A stretch of DNA of 47,303 bases from Gemmatimonadota bacterium (GCA_003222155.1 QHUU01000075.1:1-47303); one strand, 5' to 3'; counted from the first letter of the stretch, positions 23,375-32,904 are shown. Notes: a model not told the origin generated them from the sequence alone. Translations and numbers: made by a program.

Positions 23375-25146
23375 GGGCCACGATCGTCGCGGTCGCGCTC
23401 GGCCTGCTGCCCAACGCCACCACCCTCGCCGCCCAGAACACTCCGCTCGGCGCGTTTCACGGCAACATCGCGGCCATTCACTCACGCAACCGCGCCGCCT
23501 ATCTCTCGCATTACCTCCACACTCCCGCGCTCGCACGCGTCGGCCCCGACGGGCTGCGCCAGGGGTACGATTCGTTCGCCGCCGGCGTCGGTGCAACATG
23601 GCCCGACACGCTCGTCGCCACCAGTTTCCGCATCGTCCCCGTGACGCCCGACGTCGCCTACGGCGTGTACCGCTACCGCGTGGTGGACTCGGGCGGCAGC
23701 GTCCGGGGCGTGAGCGAGCGCGTGTTCGTCCGCACCCCCGAGGGGTGGAAGATCGCGGTCACCACCGCGTTCGCGACGCCGGACGCGACGCCGCCACCGC
23801 TGGCGATCGTGGGCGCCACGCTCGTGGACGGCAGCGGCGCTGCTCCCGTGCGCGACGCGGTTGTCGTGACGCGGAACGGCCGGATTGCGTGCGCGGGGGC
23901 CCGTTCCAGCTGCCCCGTTCCGGCTGACGCCGACACGGTGCGCGCCGGCGGCAAGTGGATCGTCCCGGGCCTGATCGACACTCATGTCCACTTCTCCCAG
24001 ACCGGCTGGGTGGACGGCCGACCGGACGCCCTCGACCTGCGCGCTCGCTACCCCTACGAGGCCGTGGAAGCCGACCTGCACGCGCGGCCCGAGCGATTCT
24101 TTCGCTCCTACCTGTGCAGCGGCGTCACCTCGGTGTTCGACGTGGGCGGCTACCCATGGACGCTCGACCTGCAGGCGCGGACCGCCCGGTCCACGACCGC
24201 GCCGCGCGTCGTGGCCGCCGGGCCCCTCCTGTCGACGGTCGATCCCTGGCTCAACCTGCCCGATCAACGCCAGTTCATTTATATGGCGGACGAGGCCACG
24301 GTGCGTCGGACCGTGCGCGCCCACAAGGCGTGGGGTGCCGCGGCGATCAAACTGTGGTACATCATGCCGCCCCAGCCCCCGGACACCGCCCGCATCTCGA
24401 CGCTGGTGCATGCCGTGGGCGACGAAGCCCGCAAGGTCGGGCTGCCGCTGATCGTCCACGCCACCGGTCTGTGGGAGGCGAAGGATGCGCTGCGCGCGGG
24501 GGCGCGCATCCTGGTGCACTCGGTGTGGTCCGCGCCAGTGGACGACGAGTTTCTCGCGCTGGCCCGCGGCGCAGGCGCGACCTACGTCCCCACGCTCAGC
24601 GTGCTGGACGGTTATGGCCAGGTGGCGGCGCGGCATTTCGTGCCCGACCGCCGGGCGTTGGCGTGCGTCGATCGCGCCACGCGCGCCAAGGCATTCGCCA
24701 CCGATACCGTGGCCCTCGCCCGGCGACCGCCCGAGTCCCTTTCGCAGGCGGCCCGCCGGATCGCCCGGTCGCTCCTTCCGGGCCTCCCGCGCAATCGGCG
24801 CCGCGACCAGGCCGCGGCGAATCTGAAGCGGGTGTTCGACGCCGGCATCCCCGTCGCCCTCGGCACCGACGCCGGAAACCCGCTCACACTGCACGGCGCG
24901 TCGGTCTTCAAGGAGCTCGAGGCGATGCAGGCGTCCGGCCTCGCACCGCGCGACGTGCTCGTCGCCGCGACGCGGAACGCTGCGCGAGTCCTCGGCCTCG
25001 ACAGCACCGGCACAGTCACTACCGGCGCCGTGGCGGACCTGCTCGTCCTGGACGCCGACCCGCTCACCGACATTCGCCTTCTCCGCGACATCGCCCTCGT
25101 CGTGCACCGGGGCGAGCCGTACACGCGGCACGAGCTCGAGTACTAG
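23371..25146 (+). CDS. Exported amidohydrolase with NTF2/SnoaL-like N-terminal domain
   Basis: A 591-residue protein. After a signal peptide (IVAVALGLLPNATTLAAQ), residues about 25-130 form an NTF2/DUF4440-like domain (FHGNIAAIHSRNRAAYLSHYL... VYRYRVVDSGGSVRGVSERVFVRTPEGWKIAV). Then an amidohydrolase: H205-V-H207 in IDTHVHF, AIKLWYI with the metal-bridging lysine, LIVHATG, ILVHSVW, and LGTDAGNPLT. It is of the imidazolonepropionase/prolidase type seen in exported metal-dependent hydrolases. The substrate is not known. The ATGA overlap with the serine hydrolase implies coupled translation, and the gene ends at a strong terminator. Confidence 0.88.
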   Translation: MRATIVAVALGLLPNATTLAAQNTPLGAFHGNIAAIHSRNRAAYLSHYLHTPALARVGPDGLRQGYDSFAAGVGATWPDTLVATSFRIVPVTPDVAYGVYRYRVVDSGGSVRGVSERVFVRTPEGWKIAVTTAFATPDATPPPLAIVGATLVDGSGAAPVRDAVVVTRNGRIACAGARSSCPVPADADTVRAGGKWIVPGLIDTHVHFSQTGWVDGRPDALDLRARYPYEAVEADLHARPERFFRSYLCSGVTSVFDVGGYPWTLDLQARTARSTTAPRVVAAGPLLSTVDPWLNLPDQRQFIYMADEATVRRTVRAHKAWGAAAIKLWYIMPPQPPDTARISTLVHAVGDEARKVGLPLIVHATGLWEAKDALRAGARILVHSVWSAPVDDEFLALARGAGATYVPTLSVLDGYGQVAARHFVPDRRALACVDRATRAKAFATDTVALARRPPESLSQAARRIARSLLPGLPRNRRRDQAAANLKRVFDAGIPVALGTDAGNPLTLHGASVFKELEAMQASGLAPRDVLVAATRNAARVLGLDSTGTVTTGAVADLLVLDADPLTDIRLLRDIALVVHRGEPYTRHELEY

Positions 25147-25160
25147 GAGAGAAAACGCGA

Positions 25161-25200
25161 AACGGCGCCCGTGCGCATATTCTCGCACGGGCGCCGTTTT
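25161..25200. terminator. Strong hairpin terminator between converging genes
   Basis: A perfect 15-base stem (25161-25175 with 25184-25198) around the 8-base loop CATATTCT, followed by TTTTCTT on the plus strand and preceded by an A-rich stretch (GAAAACGCGAAA), so it can end transcription from both the amidohydrolase gene and the converging SmbP-like gene. Confidence 0.88.
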
Positions 25201-25211
25201 CTTGCGACGCG

Positions 25212-25589
25212 CTACGCTTGCAGCTTCTGCAACGCCGCTTGCGCCGCCTTCTTGGCGACTTCCACCTTGCCCGACTTGCCCTGCTTCACAGCCTGCTTGA
25301 GGTTCCTGATAGCCGCCTCGAGCTTCGGGCTGGGACGCTCCTTCTCGGCCGCCTCGGCGTGGCTCAACGCCTCCCGGGCGTGTTCCACCACCAGGTCCTT
25401 CTGTCCCGAGTTGCCGGCGTCGATCGCCGCCTGCGTCTGCTTCACGGCTTCCGTGAGGTGATCCCCTTGCATCTCCTGCGCGCCCGATTCCATGGGCCGC
25501 CCCGGCTCTTGGGCAGAGACCACCCGACCGGCGACGAGCGCGACGGCGGTGGCGGCGGCCAGAGCGGCCGCCTGTACCTTCCGATTCAT
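25212..25589 (-). CDS. SmbP-like small periplasmic protein
   Basis: A 125-residue protein with a signal peptide (VQAAALAAATAVALVAGRVVSAQ). Its mature part, HLTEAVKQTQAAIDAGNSGQ... LVVEHAREALSHAEAAEKERPSPKLEAAIRNLKQAVKQGKSGKVEVAKKAAQAAL, follows the two-repeat helical pattern of SmbP, the His-rich small metal-binding protein first described in Nitrosomonas. Most of the repeat histidines are replaced by Lys, Gln or Ser here (three or four His remain), so metal binding is doubtful. GGGAGG sits six bases ahead of the ATG. Divergent from the M28 peptidase gene across 190 bases with no feature I can name. Confidence 0.78.
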   Translation of the reverse strand: MNRKVQAAALAAATAVALVAGRVVSAQEPGRPMESGAQEMQGDHLTEAVKQTQAAIDAGNSGQKDLVVEHAREALSHAEAAEKERPSPKLEAAIRNLKQAVKQGKSGKVEVAKKAAQAALQKLQA

Positions 25590-25779
25590 ACTGCCTCCCT
25601 TGCTTTCATGGTGAGCTCGGCACCCGTCACAGAGCGGTGCCCCGACGTTGGTACAGGCAGGGGATGCGGAAGGGTTCCACCGCAGCCGCAGTTCGGGGTG
25701 GCATCGGGTGCTGCACCGACGCAACTTTGAGGCACACCGCTCGTCAACGTTCCTTCTTGCAAACGAGGTCTTGCCCCGC

Positions 25780-28053
25780 ATGCACACGATCGCCCGCGCG
25801 CTCGTTGTGTCCGCCGTCGGCGCGCTGCTGGTCGCCGCCGCTCCCTCCCCCACCGCCGACCTGCGCGGCTACTCGACCGACGCGGCGAAAGTCGAGCGAG
25901 ACTGGGAGATGAAGTTCCGCGCTATCCCCGCACCCGACTCCTTGCGCGAGTACATGCGCCGCCTTTCCGCGCGGCCCCACCATGTCGGCTCTGCGTACGA
26001 CAAAGACAACGCCGCGTGGATCCTCGCCAAGTTCAAAGGCTTCGGGCTCGACGCGCGGATCGAGACGTTCGACGTGCTGTTCCCAACGCCCAAAGAGCGC
26101 GTCGTGGAGCTGGTAGCGCCTACGAAGTTCGTCGCCAAACTCCAGGAGCCCCCGGTCCCGGGCGACGCGACGTCCGGTCAGCAGGCCGAGCAGCTGCCGA
26201 CCTACAACGCCTATTCGATCGACGGCGACGTCACGGCGCCGCTCGTGTACGTGAACTACGGCGTGCCCGCGGATTACGAGCGGCTCGAGCGCATAGGCGT
26301 CTCGGTGAAAGGGGCCATCGTGATCGCGCGCTATTTCGGGTCGTGGCGCGGCATCAAACCCAAAGTGGCGGCCGAGCACGGTGCGGTGGGGTGCATCATC
26401 TACTCCGATCCCCGGGACGACGGCTACGCCCAGGGCGAGGTATACCCGCAGGGTCCCTGGCGCCCCAAAGACGGCGTGCAGCGCGGCAGCGTGATGGATA
26501 TGCCGCTCTATCCCGGCGACCCGCTCACCCCCGGGATCGGGGCGACCAAAGACGCCAAGCGCCTGCCGGTGAGCGAGGCTCCCACGATCACCAAGATTCC
26601 CGTGCTGCCGATTTCCTACGGCGACGCGCAGCCCTTGCTGGCGGCGCTGCGCGGTCGCGTGGCGCCGGCCGAGTGGCGCGGGGCCCTCGGGATCACCTAC
26701 CGCGTCGGCCCCGGGCCCGCCCGGGTGCATCTGCGCGTCAAATCTGACTGGGGCCTGAAAACGCTGTACGACGTGATCGCCCGCATCCCGGGCGCGGTCG
26801 CGCCGGACGAGTGGGTGGTCCGCGGCAACCATCACGACGCCTGGGTGAACGGCGCCGAAGACCCGATCTCGGGACTCGTGCCGCTGCTCGAAGAGGCGCG
26901 CGCCTACGGGCAGCTGCTCAAGCAGGGCTGGAAGCCGCGCCGGACCATCATCTACGCGGCCTGGGACGGCGAGGAGCCGGCGCTGCTCGGCTCCACCGAA
27001 TGGGTCGAGGCCCATGCCGACGAGCTGGCCGCCAAGGCGGTGGCGTATCTCAACAGCGACACCAACAATCGCGGGTACTTGAACGTGGGCGGGTCGCACT
27101 CGCTCGAGAATTTCATCAACGACGTGGCGCGCGACATCGAAGATCCGGAGACGAAGCTCACCGTCTGGAAGCGGGCCCAGCTCCGCGCGATCGCCGACGC
27201 CACGTCCGCTGATGCCCGTCAGGAGGCGCGTCAGCGGGCCGACGTGCGCATCGACGCCCTCGGGTCCGGGTCGGACTTCACGCCGTTCCTGCAGCATGTC
27301 GGCGTCGCCACCCTGAACCTCGGCTTTGGCGGGGAAGGCGGCGGCGGTATCTACCATTCGATCTACGACGACTTCAAGTGGTTCACGACCTTCGACGACA
27401 CCTCGTTCGTGTACGGGCGCGCCCTGGCGCAGACGGTGGGCACCGCGGTGATGCGCCTCGCCGACGCCGAGATCCTGCCCTACCAGTTCACCGGGCTGGC
27501 CGAGACCGTGACCAAGTACGCCAAGGAGGTCGAGAAGCTCGCGAAAGACAAACAGGACGAGATCCGGGAGCGGAACCGCGAGCTCGACGAGGGCCTGTTC
27601 ACGGCCACCGCCGACCCACGCGAGCCCGACGTGCCCCCGGCGCGCGAAGAGCTGCCGCCATTCTTGAACTTCGCGCCGCTCGACAACGCGACCGACGCGC
27701 TCACCCGCGCGGCGGAGCGCTATGAGAAGGCACTGGGGCGCGCCCAGGCCGGGGGCGGCTCGACCCTGGCCAAGCCGGACGCGCAAACCGTGAACGCCGC
27801 CTTGCTGCGGTCGGAGCGCGCCCTGACGAGCGCGGCAGGCCTGCCGCGCCGGCCCTGGTACCGCCACGAGGTCTATGCGCCCGGCTTCTACACGGGCTAC
27901 GGCGTGAAGACGCTTCCCGGCGTCCGCGAGGCGATCGAGCAGAAAAGCTGGGCGGAGGGCGACGCGCAAATCGGGGCGACCGGCAAGGCGCTGCAGGCGA
28001 TGGCCGACGTGATCAATCGTGCGGCCGAGCAGCTGGAGAAGGTGGCGCCGTGA
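25780..28053 (+). CDS. M28 glutamate-carboxypeptidase-II-like metallopeptidase
   Basis: A 757-residue exported protein (signal IARALVVSAVGALLVAAAP) with the three-domain plan of GCPII/PSMA and transferrin-receptor relatives: protease-associated domain (PLVYVNYGVPADYERLERIGVSVKGAIVIARYFGSWRGIKPKVAAEHGAVGCIIYSDP), M28 catalytic domain, and helical dimerisation domain. Zinc-site residues are in place: H351 in GNHHDAW, D361 in GAEDPISG, E398/E399 in WDGEEPALLGS, Asp in AYLNSDT and His in GIYHSIYDD. It probably trims acidic residues from peptides in the periplasm. The ATG at 25780 has GAGG 11 bases upstream. Confidence 0.93.
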   Translation: MHTIARALVVSAVGALLVAAAPSPTADLRGYSTDAAKVERDWEMKFRAIPAPDSLREYMRRLSARPHHVGSAYDKDNAAWILAKFKGFGLDARIETFDVLFPTPKERVVELVAPTKFVAKLQEPPVPGDATSGQQAEQLPTYNAYSIDGDVTAPLVYVNYGVPADYERLERIGVSVKGAIVIARYFGSWRGIKPKVAAEHGAVGCIIYSDPRDDGYAQGEVYPQGPWRPKDGVQRGSVMDMPLYPGDPLTPGIGATKDAKRLPVSEAPTITKIPVLPISYGDAQPLLAALRGRVAPAEWRGALGITYRVGPGPARVHLRVKSDWGLKTLYDVIARIPGAVAPDEWVVRGNHHDAWVNGAEDPISGLVPLLEEARAYGQLLKQGWKPRRTIIYAAWDGEEPALLGSTEWVEAHADELAAKAVAYLNSDTNNRGYLNVGGSHSLENFINDVARDIEDPETKLTVWKRAQLRAIADATSADARQEARQRADVRIDALGSGSDFTPFLQHVGVATLNLGFGGEGGGGIYHSIYDDFKWFTTFDDTSFVYGRALAQTVGTAVMRLADAEILPYQFTGLAETVTKYAKEVEKLAKDKQDEIRERNRELDEGLFTATADPREPDVPPAREELPPFLNFAPLDNATDALTRAAERYEKALGRAQAGGGSTLAKPDAQTVNAALLRSERALTSAAGLPRRPWYRHEVYAPGFYTGYGVKTLPGVREAIEQKSWAEGDAQIGATGKALQAMADVINRAAEQLEKVAP

Positions 28054-28129
28054 TGTGGCGGACCGGCCTCATTGACGGCACGCCACCCGCGTCGCCACTA
28101 TCGTAGGCAGGGAGTACAAGGAGAAGCGT

Positions 28130-28492
28130 ATGCATTGCACCAGTCGCGCGGTGGCGCTGACCGCCATGCTGCTGCTGCCCGTGGTCACCCACGCAGCGGT
28201 CGATCGACACCCGCAAGGTGCCGCCCAACCCGCCCCGTCTTACACCTACCAGGGCACCGTCCGCGCGTTCACGGCGAAGACAGGGGCACTCGACCTGATC
28301 ACCGGAGTCGGGATGGCCCTGCGGATCGTGCACGTGACCCTTGCGCCGGCGGCGCACGCCGGGGGCGGAACCGCGGCCCGCCTCGCCGGCCTGGAGTTCA
28401 AGGCCGGAGACGTCGTGCGCGTCGAGTGCCACCGCACGGCCACCGGCCTCGTGGCCGACCGCGTCGAAAGGATCGAGGTGCCGAAGCCGTGA
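28130..28492 (+). CDS. Small exported protein, possible OB-like fold
   Basis: A 120-residue protein with a signal peptide (AVALTAMLLLPVVTHA). The mature part YTYQGTVRAFTAKTGALDLITGVGMALRIVHVTLAP...GLEFKAGDVVRVECHRTATGLVADRVERIEVP resembles the small beta-barrel domains (DUF5666 or copper-related) of other exported proteins, but no residue set identifies a ligand. AAGGAG lies six bases ahead of the ATG. It overlaps the di-heme gene by GTGA, suggesting joint function. Confidence 0.7.
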   Translation: MHCTSRAVALTAMLLLPVVTHAAVDRHPQGAAQPAPSYTYQGTVRAFTAKTGALDLITGVGMALRIVHVTLAPAAHAGGGTAARLAGLEFKAGDVVRVECHRTATGLVADRVERIEVPKP

Positions 28493-29631
28493 CCCCACAG
28501 CGGGTCGCGGTTGCCTCCCTCCTGTTGCTCGCTGGTTGCGCCAAGGTGGTGAAGCCGGGCGACCCCGTGCCCGGCCTCACCCGGCAGCAGCGCGACCGCT
28601 TCGCCCGCGGCAAGACCGTCTTCGACAGCACGTTCACCCCCGCGACCGGACTCGGGCCGCTCTTCAATGCGACCGGGTGCGGCGAGTGCCACGAGGATCC
28701 GGTGGCGGGCGGGCGCGGCGACGAAATCGAGCTCCACGCCACCGCCTTCCACGCCCCGACCTGCGACCCGCTGGTCGAAGAAGGTGGACCGGTGGCGCAG
28801 CTGCACACCACCCCCGCCCTGAAGCAGGCGCTCGGCATCGACAGCGAGCCGGTCCCGCCGTCGGCGACCGCCCGCGCGCATCGCACCTCGCCCGTCGTGT
28901 TCGGCCGCGGCCTGCTCGATCTCGTTCCCGATTCCGAGATCCTGTCCTACGCCGACCCCGACGACCGAAACCATGACGGCATCCGCGGACGTCCGGGACG
29001 CTCGCTGGACGGCCGGATCGGCCGGTTCGGCCGCAAGGCCCTGGTCCCCACCCTGCGGGAGTTCAATGCCGGCGCCTTTCCCACGGAAATAGGCGTGACC
29101 GATCCGGAGCAGCCGACAGAGGAAAGCATCGGCGGCCAGCCGATTCCACCGGGCGTCGATCCCGTCGCCGATCCCGAGATCACCCAGGACGCGGTCGACC
29201 TCGCGGACGACTTCGTGCGCTTCCTGGGCGCGCCGACCGCCGCGAAGCTCGGCAAGGACGGGCGCCGCGGGCGCGACCTGTTCTCGCAGATCGGCTGCGC
29301 CTCCTGCCACATCCCCAAGCTCCGCACCGGACCGAGCCCCATCCGGGCGCTGGCGCGCCGCGAATTCCCCGCGTACACCGACCTGCTGCTCCACGACATG
29401 GGGCCGGAGCTCGCCGACATCTGCCTCGGCATAGCGACCCCCCAGGACTTCCGCACGGAGCCGCTACTCGATCTGCGCGACGCCAAGACCTTCCTCCATG
29501 ATGGACAGGCTGCCAGCCTGGAGCAGGCGATCGAGCGGCATGGCGGCGAAGCCGCCGGCGTCCGCGACCGGTTCAAGGCCCTCCCCGCCGCCGACCGGAA
29601 CGCCGTCGTCGCGTTTCTCAAGGCCCTTTAG
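28489..29631 (+). CDS. Di-heme DHOR-family lipoprotein (DUF1111)
   Basis: A 380-residue lipoprotein: the start VTPQRVAVASLLLLAGC gives a proper lipobox. Two c-type heme sites are visible, CGECH at C64 and CASCH at C270. The blocks GLGPLFNATGCGECH, VFGRGLLDLVPDSEILSYADPDDRNHDGIRGRPG, IGRFGRKALVPTLREFNAGAF and LFSQIGCASCHIPKL are those of the di-haem oxidoreductase (putative thiol oxidoreductase, DUF1111) family, distinct from MauG and cytochrome c peroxidase. It would sit on the periplasmic face of a membrane. GTG start, overlapping the preceding gene. Confidence 0.88.
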   Translation: MTPQRVAVASLLLLAGCAKVVKPGDPVPGLTRQQRDRFARGKTVFDSTFTPATGLGPLFNATGCGECHEDPVAGGRGDEIELHATAFHAPTCDPLVEEGGPVAQLHTTPALKQALGIDSEPVPPSATARAHRTSPVVFGRGLLDLVPDSEILSYADPDDRNHDGIRGRPGRSLDGRIGRFGRKALVPTLREFNAGAFPTEIGVTDPEQPTEESIGGQPIPPGVDPVADPEITQDAVDLADDFVRFLGAPTAAKLGKDGRRGRDLFSQIGCASCHIPKLRTGPSPIRALARREFPAYTDLLLHDMGPELADICLGIATPQDFRTEPLLDLRDAKTFLHDGQAASLEQAIERHGGEAAGVRDRFKALPAADRNAVVAFLKAL

Positions 29632-29661
29632 AGGGGACTCCGCCGGCGCCGTCGGGGGGAC

Positions 29662-29691
29662 TTGATGAAGGCGGCCCGGTGTGATTAGCAT
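29662..29691 (+). promoter_or_regulatory. Possible promoter for the Gld-like ABC operon
   Basis: TTGATG (29662-29667) and TAGCAT (29686-29691) with an 18-base spacer, in the 92-base gap after the di-heme gene and 32 bases before the ATP-binding-subunit start. Weak match only. Confidence 0.35.
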
Positions 29692-29723
29692 CACTCCGCC
29701 CCTACACGCGCTCGCTGCTCTGT

Positions 29724-30665
29724 ATGCCTCTCCTTTCAGTAGAAGGCGTTTCCAAGCGATTCGACGGCGTGACGGCCGTCGACCAGGTCTCATTCGCCGT
29801 GGACCGCGGCCAGGTAGTGGGATTCCTGGGCCCCAACGGGGCCGGAAAATCCACGACCATGCGGATGATCACCCAGTACTACGAGCCGGACACGGGTGAC
29901 ATCAAGCTGGACGGTGTCCCGCTCGCCGATGCCGCACGGGAAGCGAAGCGCCGCATCGGCTACCTGGCCGAGAACAATCCGTTGTATGGCGATATGCTGG
30001 TGTGCGACTATCTGGGGTTCGTCGCCGACCTGCGGGAGCTCGCCGGTGCCGCACGCCGCCAGGCCCTGGACGAAGCGGTCGCCGGCACGGGGATCGAGAG
30101 CGTGTACTACCGGCCGATCGGCGAGCTGTCCAAGGGCTACCGCCAGCGGGTGGGTCTCGCGCAAGCGATCCTCCACCGCCCCGATCTGCTCGTCCTCGAC
30201 GAGCCTACCGAAGGGCTCGACCCGAACCAGCGCGTCGAGATCCGGCGGCTGATCGGGGCGCTCGGCAAAGACCGCACGGTGATCCTGTCGACGCACGTGC
30301 TCCCCGAGGTCCAGCACACCTGCTCGCGGTTGCTGATCATCAGCCGCGGGAAGATCGTCGCCGACGGACCCGTGGACCGGCTGATCCGGCAGGCCGAAGG
30401 AGCGGTGGAGATCGCCGTCGAAGCCGCGGGCACCGGCGTCGCCGAGGCGCTGGGCCGGCTGCCCGGCGTGCGCCAGGTGAGTCCGGCGGGCCCGGCCACC
30501 GACGGACGCGTGGCACTCACCCTCACCGCCGACCGCTCGACCGATCTGCGGCCCGAGATCTTCGGACTCGCCAAGGCCCAGGGTTGGACGCTGTACGAGC
30601 TGCACCAGGCGGCCGGGAGCCTCGAGGACCTGTTCCACCAGCTGACCAGCGAGCCGGAGCGCTGA
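29724..30665 (+). CDS. GldA-like ABC transporter ATP-binding protein
   Basis: A 313-residue ABC ATPase. Walker A GPNGAGKST, Q-loop MRMITQYYEP, signature LSKGYRQRVGLAQAIL, Walker B LLVLDEPTEGLDP and switch His in ILSTHV are all present. C-terminal residues form a DUF4162-like extension. It matches the GldA/NatA group, which energises ABC-2-type exporters. It is followed by a GldF-GldG fusion and a DUF4340 protein, the usual partner set. ATG at 29724; the next gene starts two bases after the stop. Confidence 0.9.
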   Translation: MPLLSVEGVSKRFDGVTAVDQVSFAVDRGQVVGFLGPNGAGKSTTMRMITQYYEPDTGDIKLDGVPLADAAREAKRRIGYLAENNPLYGDMLVCDYLGFVADLRELAGAARRQALDEAVAGTGIESVYYRPIGELSKGYRQRVGLAQAILHRPDLLVLDEPTEGLDPNQRVEIRRLIGALGKDRTVILSTHVLPEVQHTCSRLLIISRGKIVADGPVDRLIRQAEGAVEIAVEAAGTGVAEALGRLPGVRQVSPAGPATDGRVALTLTADRSTDLRPEIFGLAKAQGWTLYELHQAAGSLEDLFHQLTSEPER

Positions 30666-30666
30666 C

Positions 30667-32904
30667 GTGAGCCCCATCCGCACCATCGCGCGCCGCGAGG
30701 TCAAGGCGCTGTTCGACCAGCCGATCGCCTACATCCTGCTCGTCGTGTTCACCGGCGTGAATGCGCTGCTGTTTTTCCGCGAGGTGGAGCTGTACAACGC
30801 CGCCTCCTTGCGGCCCATGCTCGACTTCCTGCCGTGGCTGCTCCTGTTCCTGGTGCCGGCCGTCACGATGCGGGCCCTGGCGGAGGACACACGCTCGGGC
30901 ACGCTCGAAGTCGTGCTGGCGCAGCCGATCACGGAGCTGGAGCTGCTGCTCGGCAAGTACTGCGGTCAGGTGCTGTTTCTCCTCGTCGCCCTGGCGATCA
31001 CCCTCACCGTGCCGCTCGGCCTCGCGCTCGGAACCGCTCCCGAGCTCGGGCTGGTGGTGGCGCAGTACGTGGGCGCGGCCCTGCTCGTCGCGGGCCTGGC
31101 CGCCGTCGGCGTGTGGGCGTCGAGCGCGACTCAGAACCAGATCACGGCGTTCATCGTCGGGGTCTTCGTGATGTTCCTCCTGATCTTCGTGGGACTGGAC
31201 CAGCTGCTCGTGGGACTGCCGCCCCGCCTCGGCGCGATCGCCGGGGCGCTCGGCGTGCTGTCGCATTTCAGCCAGATCGCCCGCGGTGTCATCGACCTGC
31301 GGGACGCCGTGTACTTCGTGACGCTCGCGGCCCTGTTCCTCGTGCTCGCCTATTTCTCGCTGCTCGCCCGCAAGCTCACCGCCCGCGGCGAGGCCCTCAA
31401 GCGGCTGCGGCTCGGCACCGTCCTCCTGGCCGTCGCCGTGGTCGTCGTGAACCTGTTCGGGCACAATATCGGCGGCCGGCTCGACCTGACGCCCGGCCGG
31501 GCGTTCACGCTCGCGCCGGCCACCCGGCAGCTGCTCCGCACGCTGCCGGACTTCGTCACCATCAAGCTGTTCGTGTCGAGCGCCCTGCCCAAGGAAATCG
31601 AGTCCACCCGACGCGACGTGGACGACCTGCTGCGCGACTACCGGACCGCGGGGCGCGGCAAGGTGAAGCTCGTCATCCAGGACCCGGCGGCCGACAGCGC
31701 CGCCCGCCAGGAGGCGCGCACCAGCGGCATCCCCCCCGTGCAATTCAACGTCCTGGGACAGGGCGAGCTCCAGGTGAAAGAGGGGTATCTGGGCGTGGCC
31801 GTGCGGTACGCCGACGCCGTCAAGACCATCCCCTTCGTCCAGCAGACCAACGATCTCGAGTACCGCTTGACCTCGGACATCCGTGCGCTCACCCATCCGG
31901 AGCGACCCACGATCGCCTTCGGCGAAATCACCGACGCCGCCGCGACGCGCGGCCAGCGCAGCTTCGAGACGCTGCGCGAGCAGCTCGGCGCCAACTATAC
32001 GGTCCGCGCGTTCGCGCTCACGGATTCGGCCGTAGCGCCGCAGGTGAAAGTGATCGCCGTCGCCGGGACCCCGGACTCGCTCAATGCCGCCCAGCTCGCG
32101 CGCTTGCGGGCATTTCTCGAACGCGGCGGCAGCCTGCTGGTGATGGCGAGCGGCATGCAGCTCTCCGACCGCGGGCCGTTCGCCATGTCGCGGCGGGTGG
32201 GCTGGAACGAGCTGCTCCAGCCGTACGGCGTCTCGATTGCTTCCGACATGGTGTACGACCTCGCGTCGAACACGCAGGTGGGGATCCCGGCGCAGTTCGG
32301 CCAGGTGCTCGTCCCGTATCCGTTCTGGCTGCGCGCGCTGGGCACCGGCCGATCACCGGTGAACGCGGACCTGGGATCCGTGATGCTGCCGTGGGCGAGC
32401 CAGATCGACACCGGCAAGGCCACGGCGAGCGTGACGCCGCTCCTCGCCACCAGCCGGGCGGGAGGCGCGCAGCAAGCCACCGCCTTCATCGAGCCGGGCA
32501 GCCCGTTGAGCCGTGACAGCCTGCACCCGCGTGTCGTCGCGGCGCTCGCGACGCTCCCCCCGGCGACCTCCTCCGCCCCGCCGCGCGGCCGGGTGGTGGT
32601 AATCGGCAGCGCCGACTTCGCCAGCGACCGCTATGCCCGCAATTCGCCCACGAACATCGTGTTCGTGCAGAACGCGATCGACTGGCTCGCCCAGGACGAC
32701 GCCTTGATCGCGATCCGCTCGAAAGACCGCGCCCCACGGCCGCTCGTGTTCGGGAGCAGCGTGACGCGCGGCGCCGCCAAATACGGCAATCTCGTCGGCG
32801 TACCGCTGCTCCTGATCGCGGCCGGGATGGCGCGATTGTGGCGCCGGCGCCGGACCACACGGCGTGTGTACCGGCCGCTCGTGACGGCAGGAGCGACGGC
32901 GTGA
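30667..32904 (+). CDS. GldF-GldG fusion: ABC-2 permease joined to a periplasmic GldG domain
   Basis: A 745-residue protein. Residues 1-250 are an ABC-2 permease with six membrane segments (LLVVFTGVNALLFF, MLDFLPWLLLFLVPAVTM, AEDTRSGTLEVVLAQPI, YVGAALLVAGLAAVGVWAS, ITAFIVGVFVMFLLIFVGLD, VYFVTLAALFLVLAYFSLLA). From about 255 a further helix (LGTVLLAVAVVVVNLFG) leads into the GldG-type domain (GGRLDLTPGRAFTLAPATRQLLRTLPDFVTIKLFVSSALP), ending in a C-terminal membrane helix (GNLVGVPLLLIAAGMARLW). In Bacteroidota gldF and gldG are separate genes. The transported substrate is unknown; gliding is not implied. GTG start; overlaps the DUF4340 gene by GTGA. Confidence 0.88.
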   Translation: MSPIRTIARREVKALFDQPIAYILLVVFTGVNALLFFREVELYNAASLRPMLDFLPWLLLFLVPAVTMRALAEDTRSGTLEVVLAQPITELELLLGKYCGQVLFLLVALAITLTVPLGLALGTAPELGLVVAQYVGAALLVAGLAAVGVWASSATQNQITAFIVGVFVMFLLIFVGLDQLLVGLPPRLGAIAGALGVLSHFSQIARGVIDLRDAVYFVTLAALFLVLAYFSLLARKLTARGEALKRLRLGTVLLAVAVVVVNLFGHNIGGRLDLTPGRAFTLAPATRQLLRTLPDFVTIKLFVSSALPKEIESTRRDVDDLLRDYRTAGRGKVKLVIQDPAADSAARQEARTSGIPPVQFNVLGQGELQVKEGYLGVAVRYADAVKTIPFVQQTNDLEYRLTSDIRALTHPERPTIAFGEITDAAATRGQRSFETLREQLGANYTVRAFALTDSAVAPQVKVIAVAGTPDSLNAAQLARLRAFLERGGSLLVMASGMQLSDRGPFAMSRRVGWNELLQPYGVSIASDMVYDLASNTQVGIPAQFGQVLVPYPFWLRALGTGRSPVNADLGSVMLPWASQIDTGKATASVTPLLATSRAGGAQQATAFIEPGSPLSRDSLHPRVVAALATLPPATSSAPPRGRVVVIGSADFASDRYARNSPTNIVFVQNAIDWLAQDDALIAIRSKDRAPRPLVFGSSVTRGAAKYGNLVGVPLLLIAAGMARLWRRRRTTRRVYRPLVTAGATA

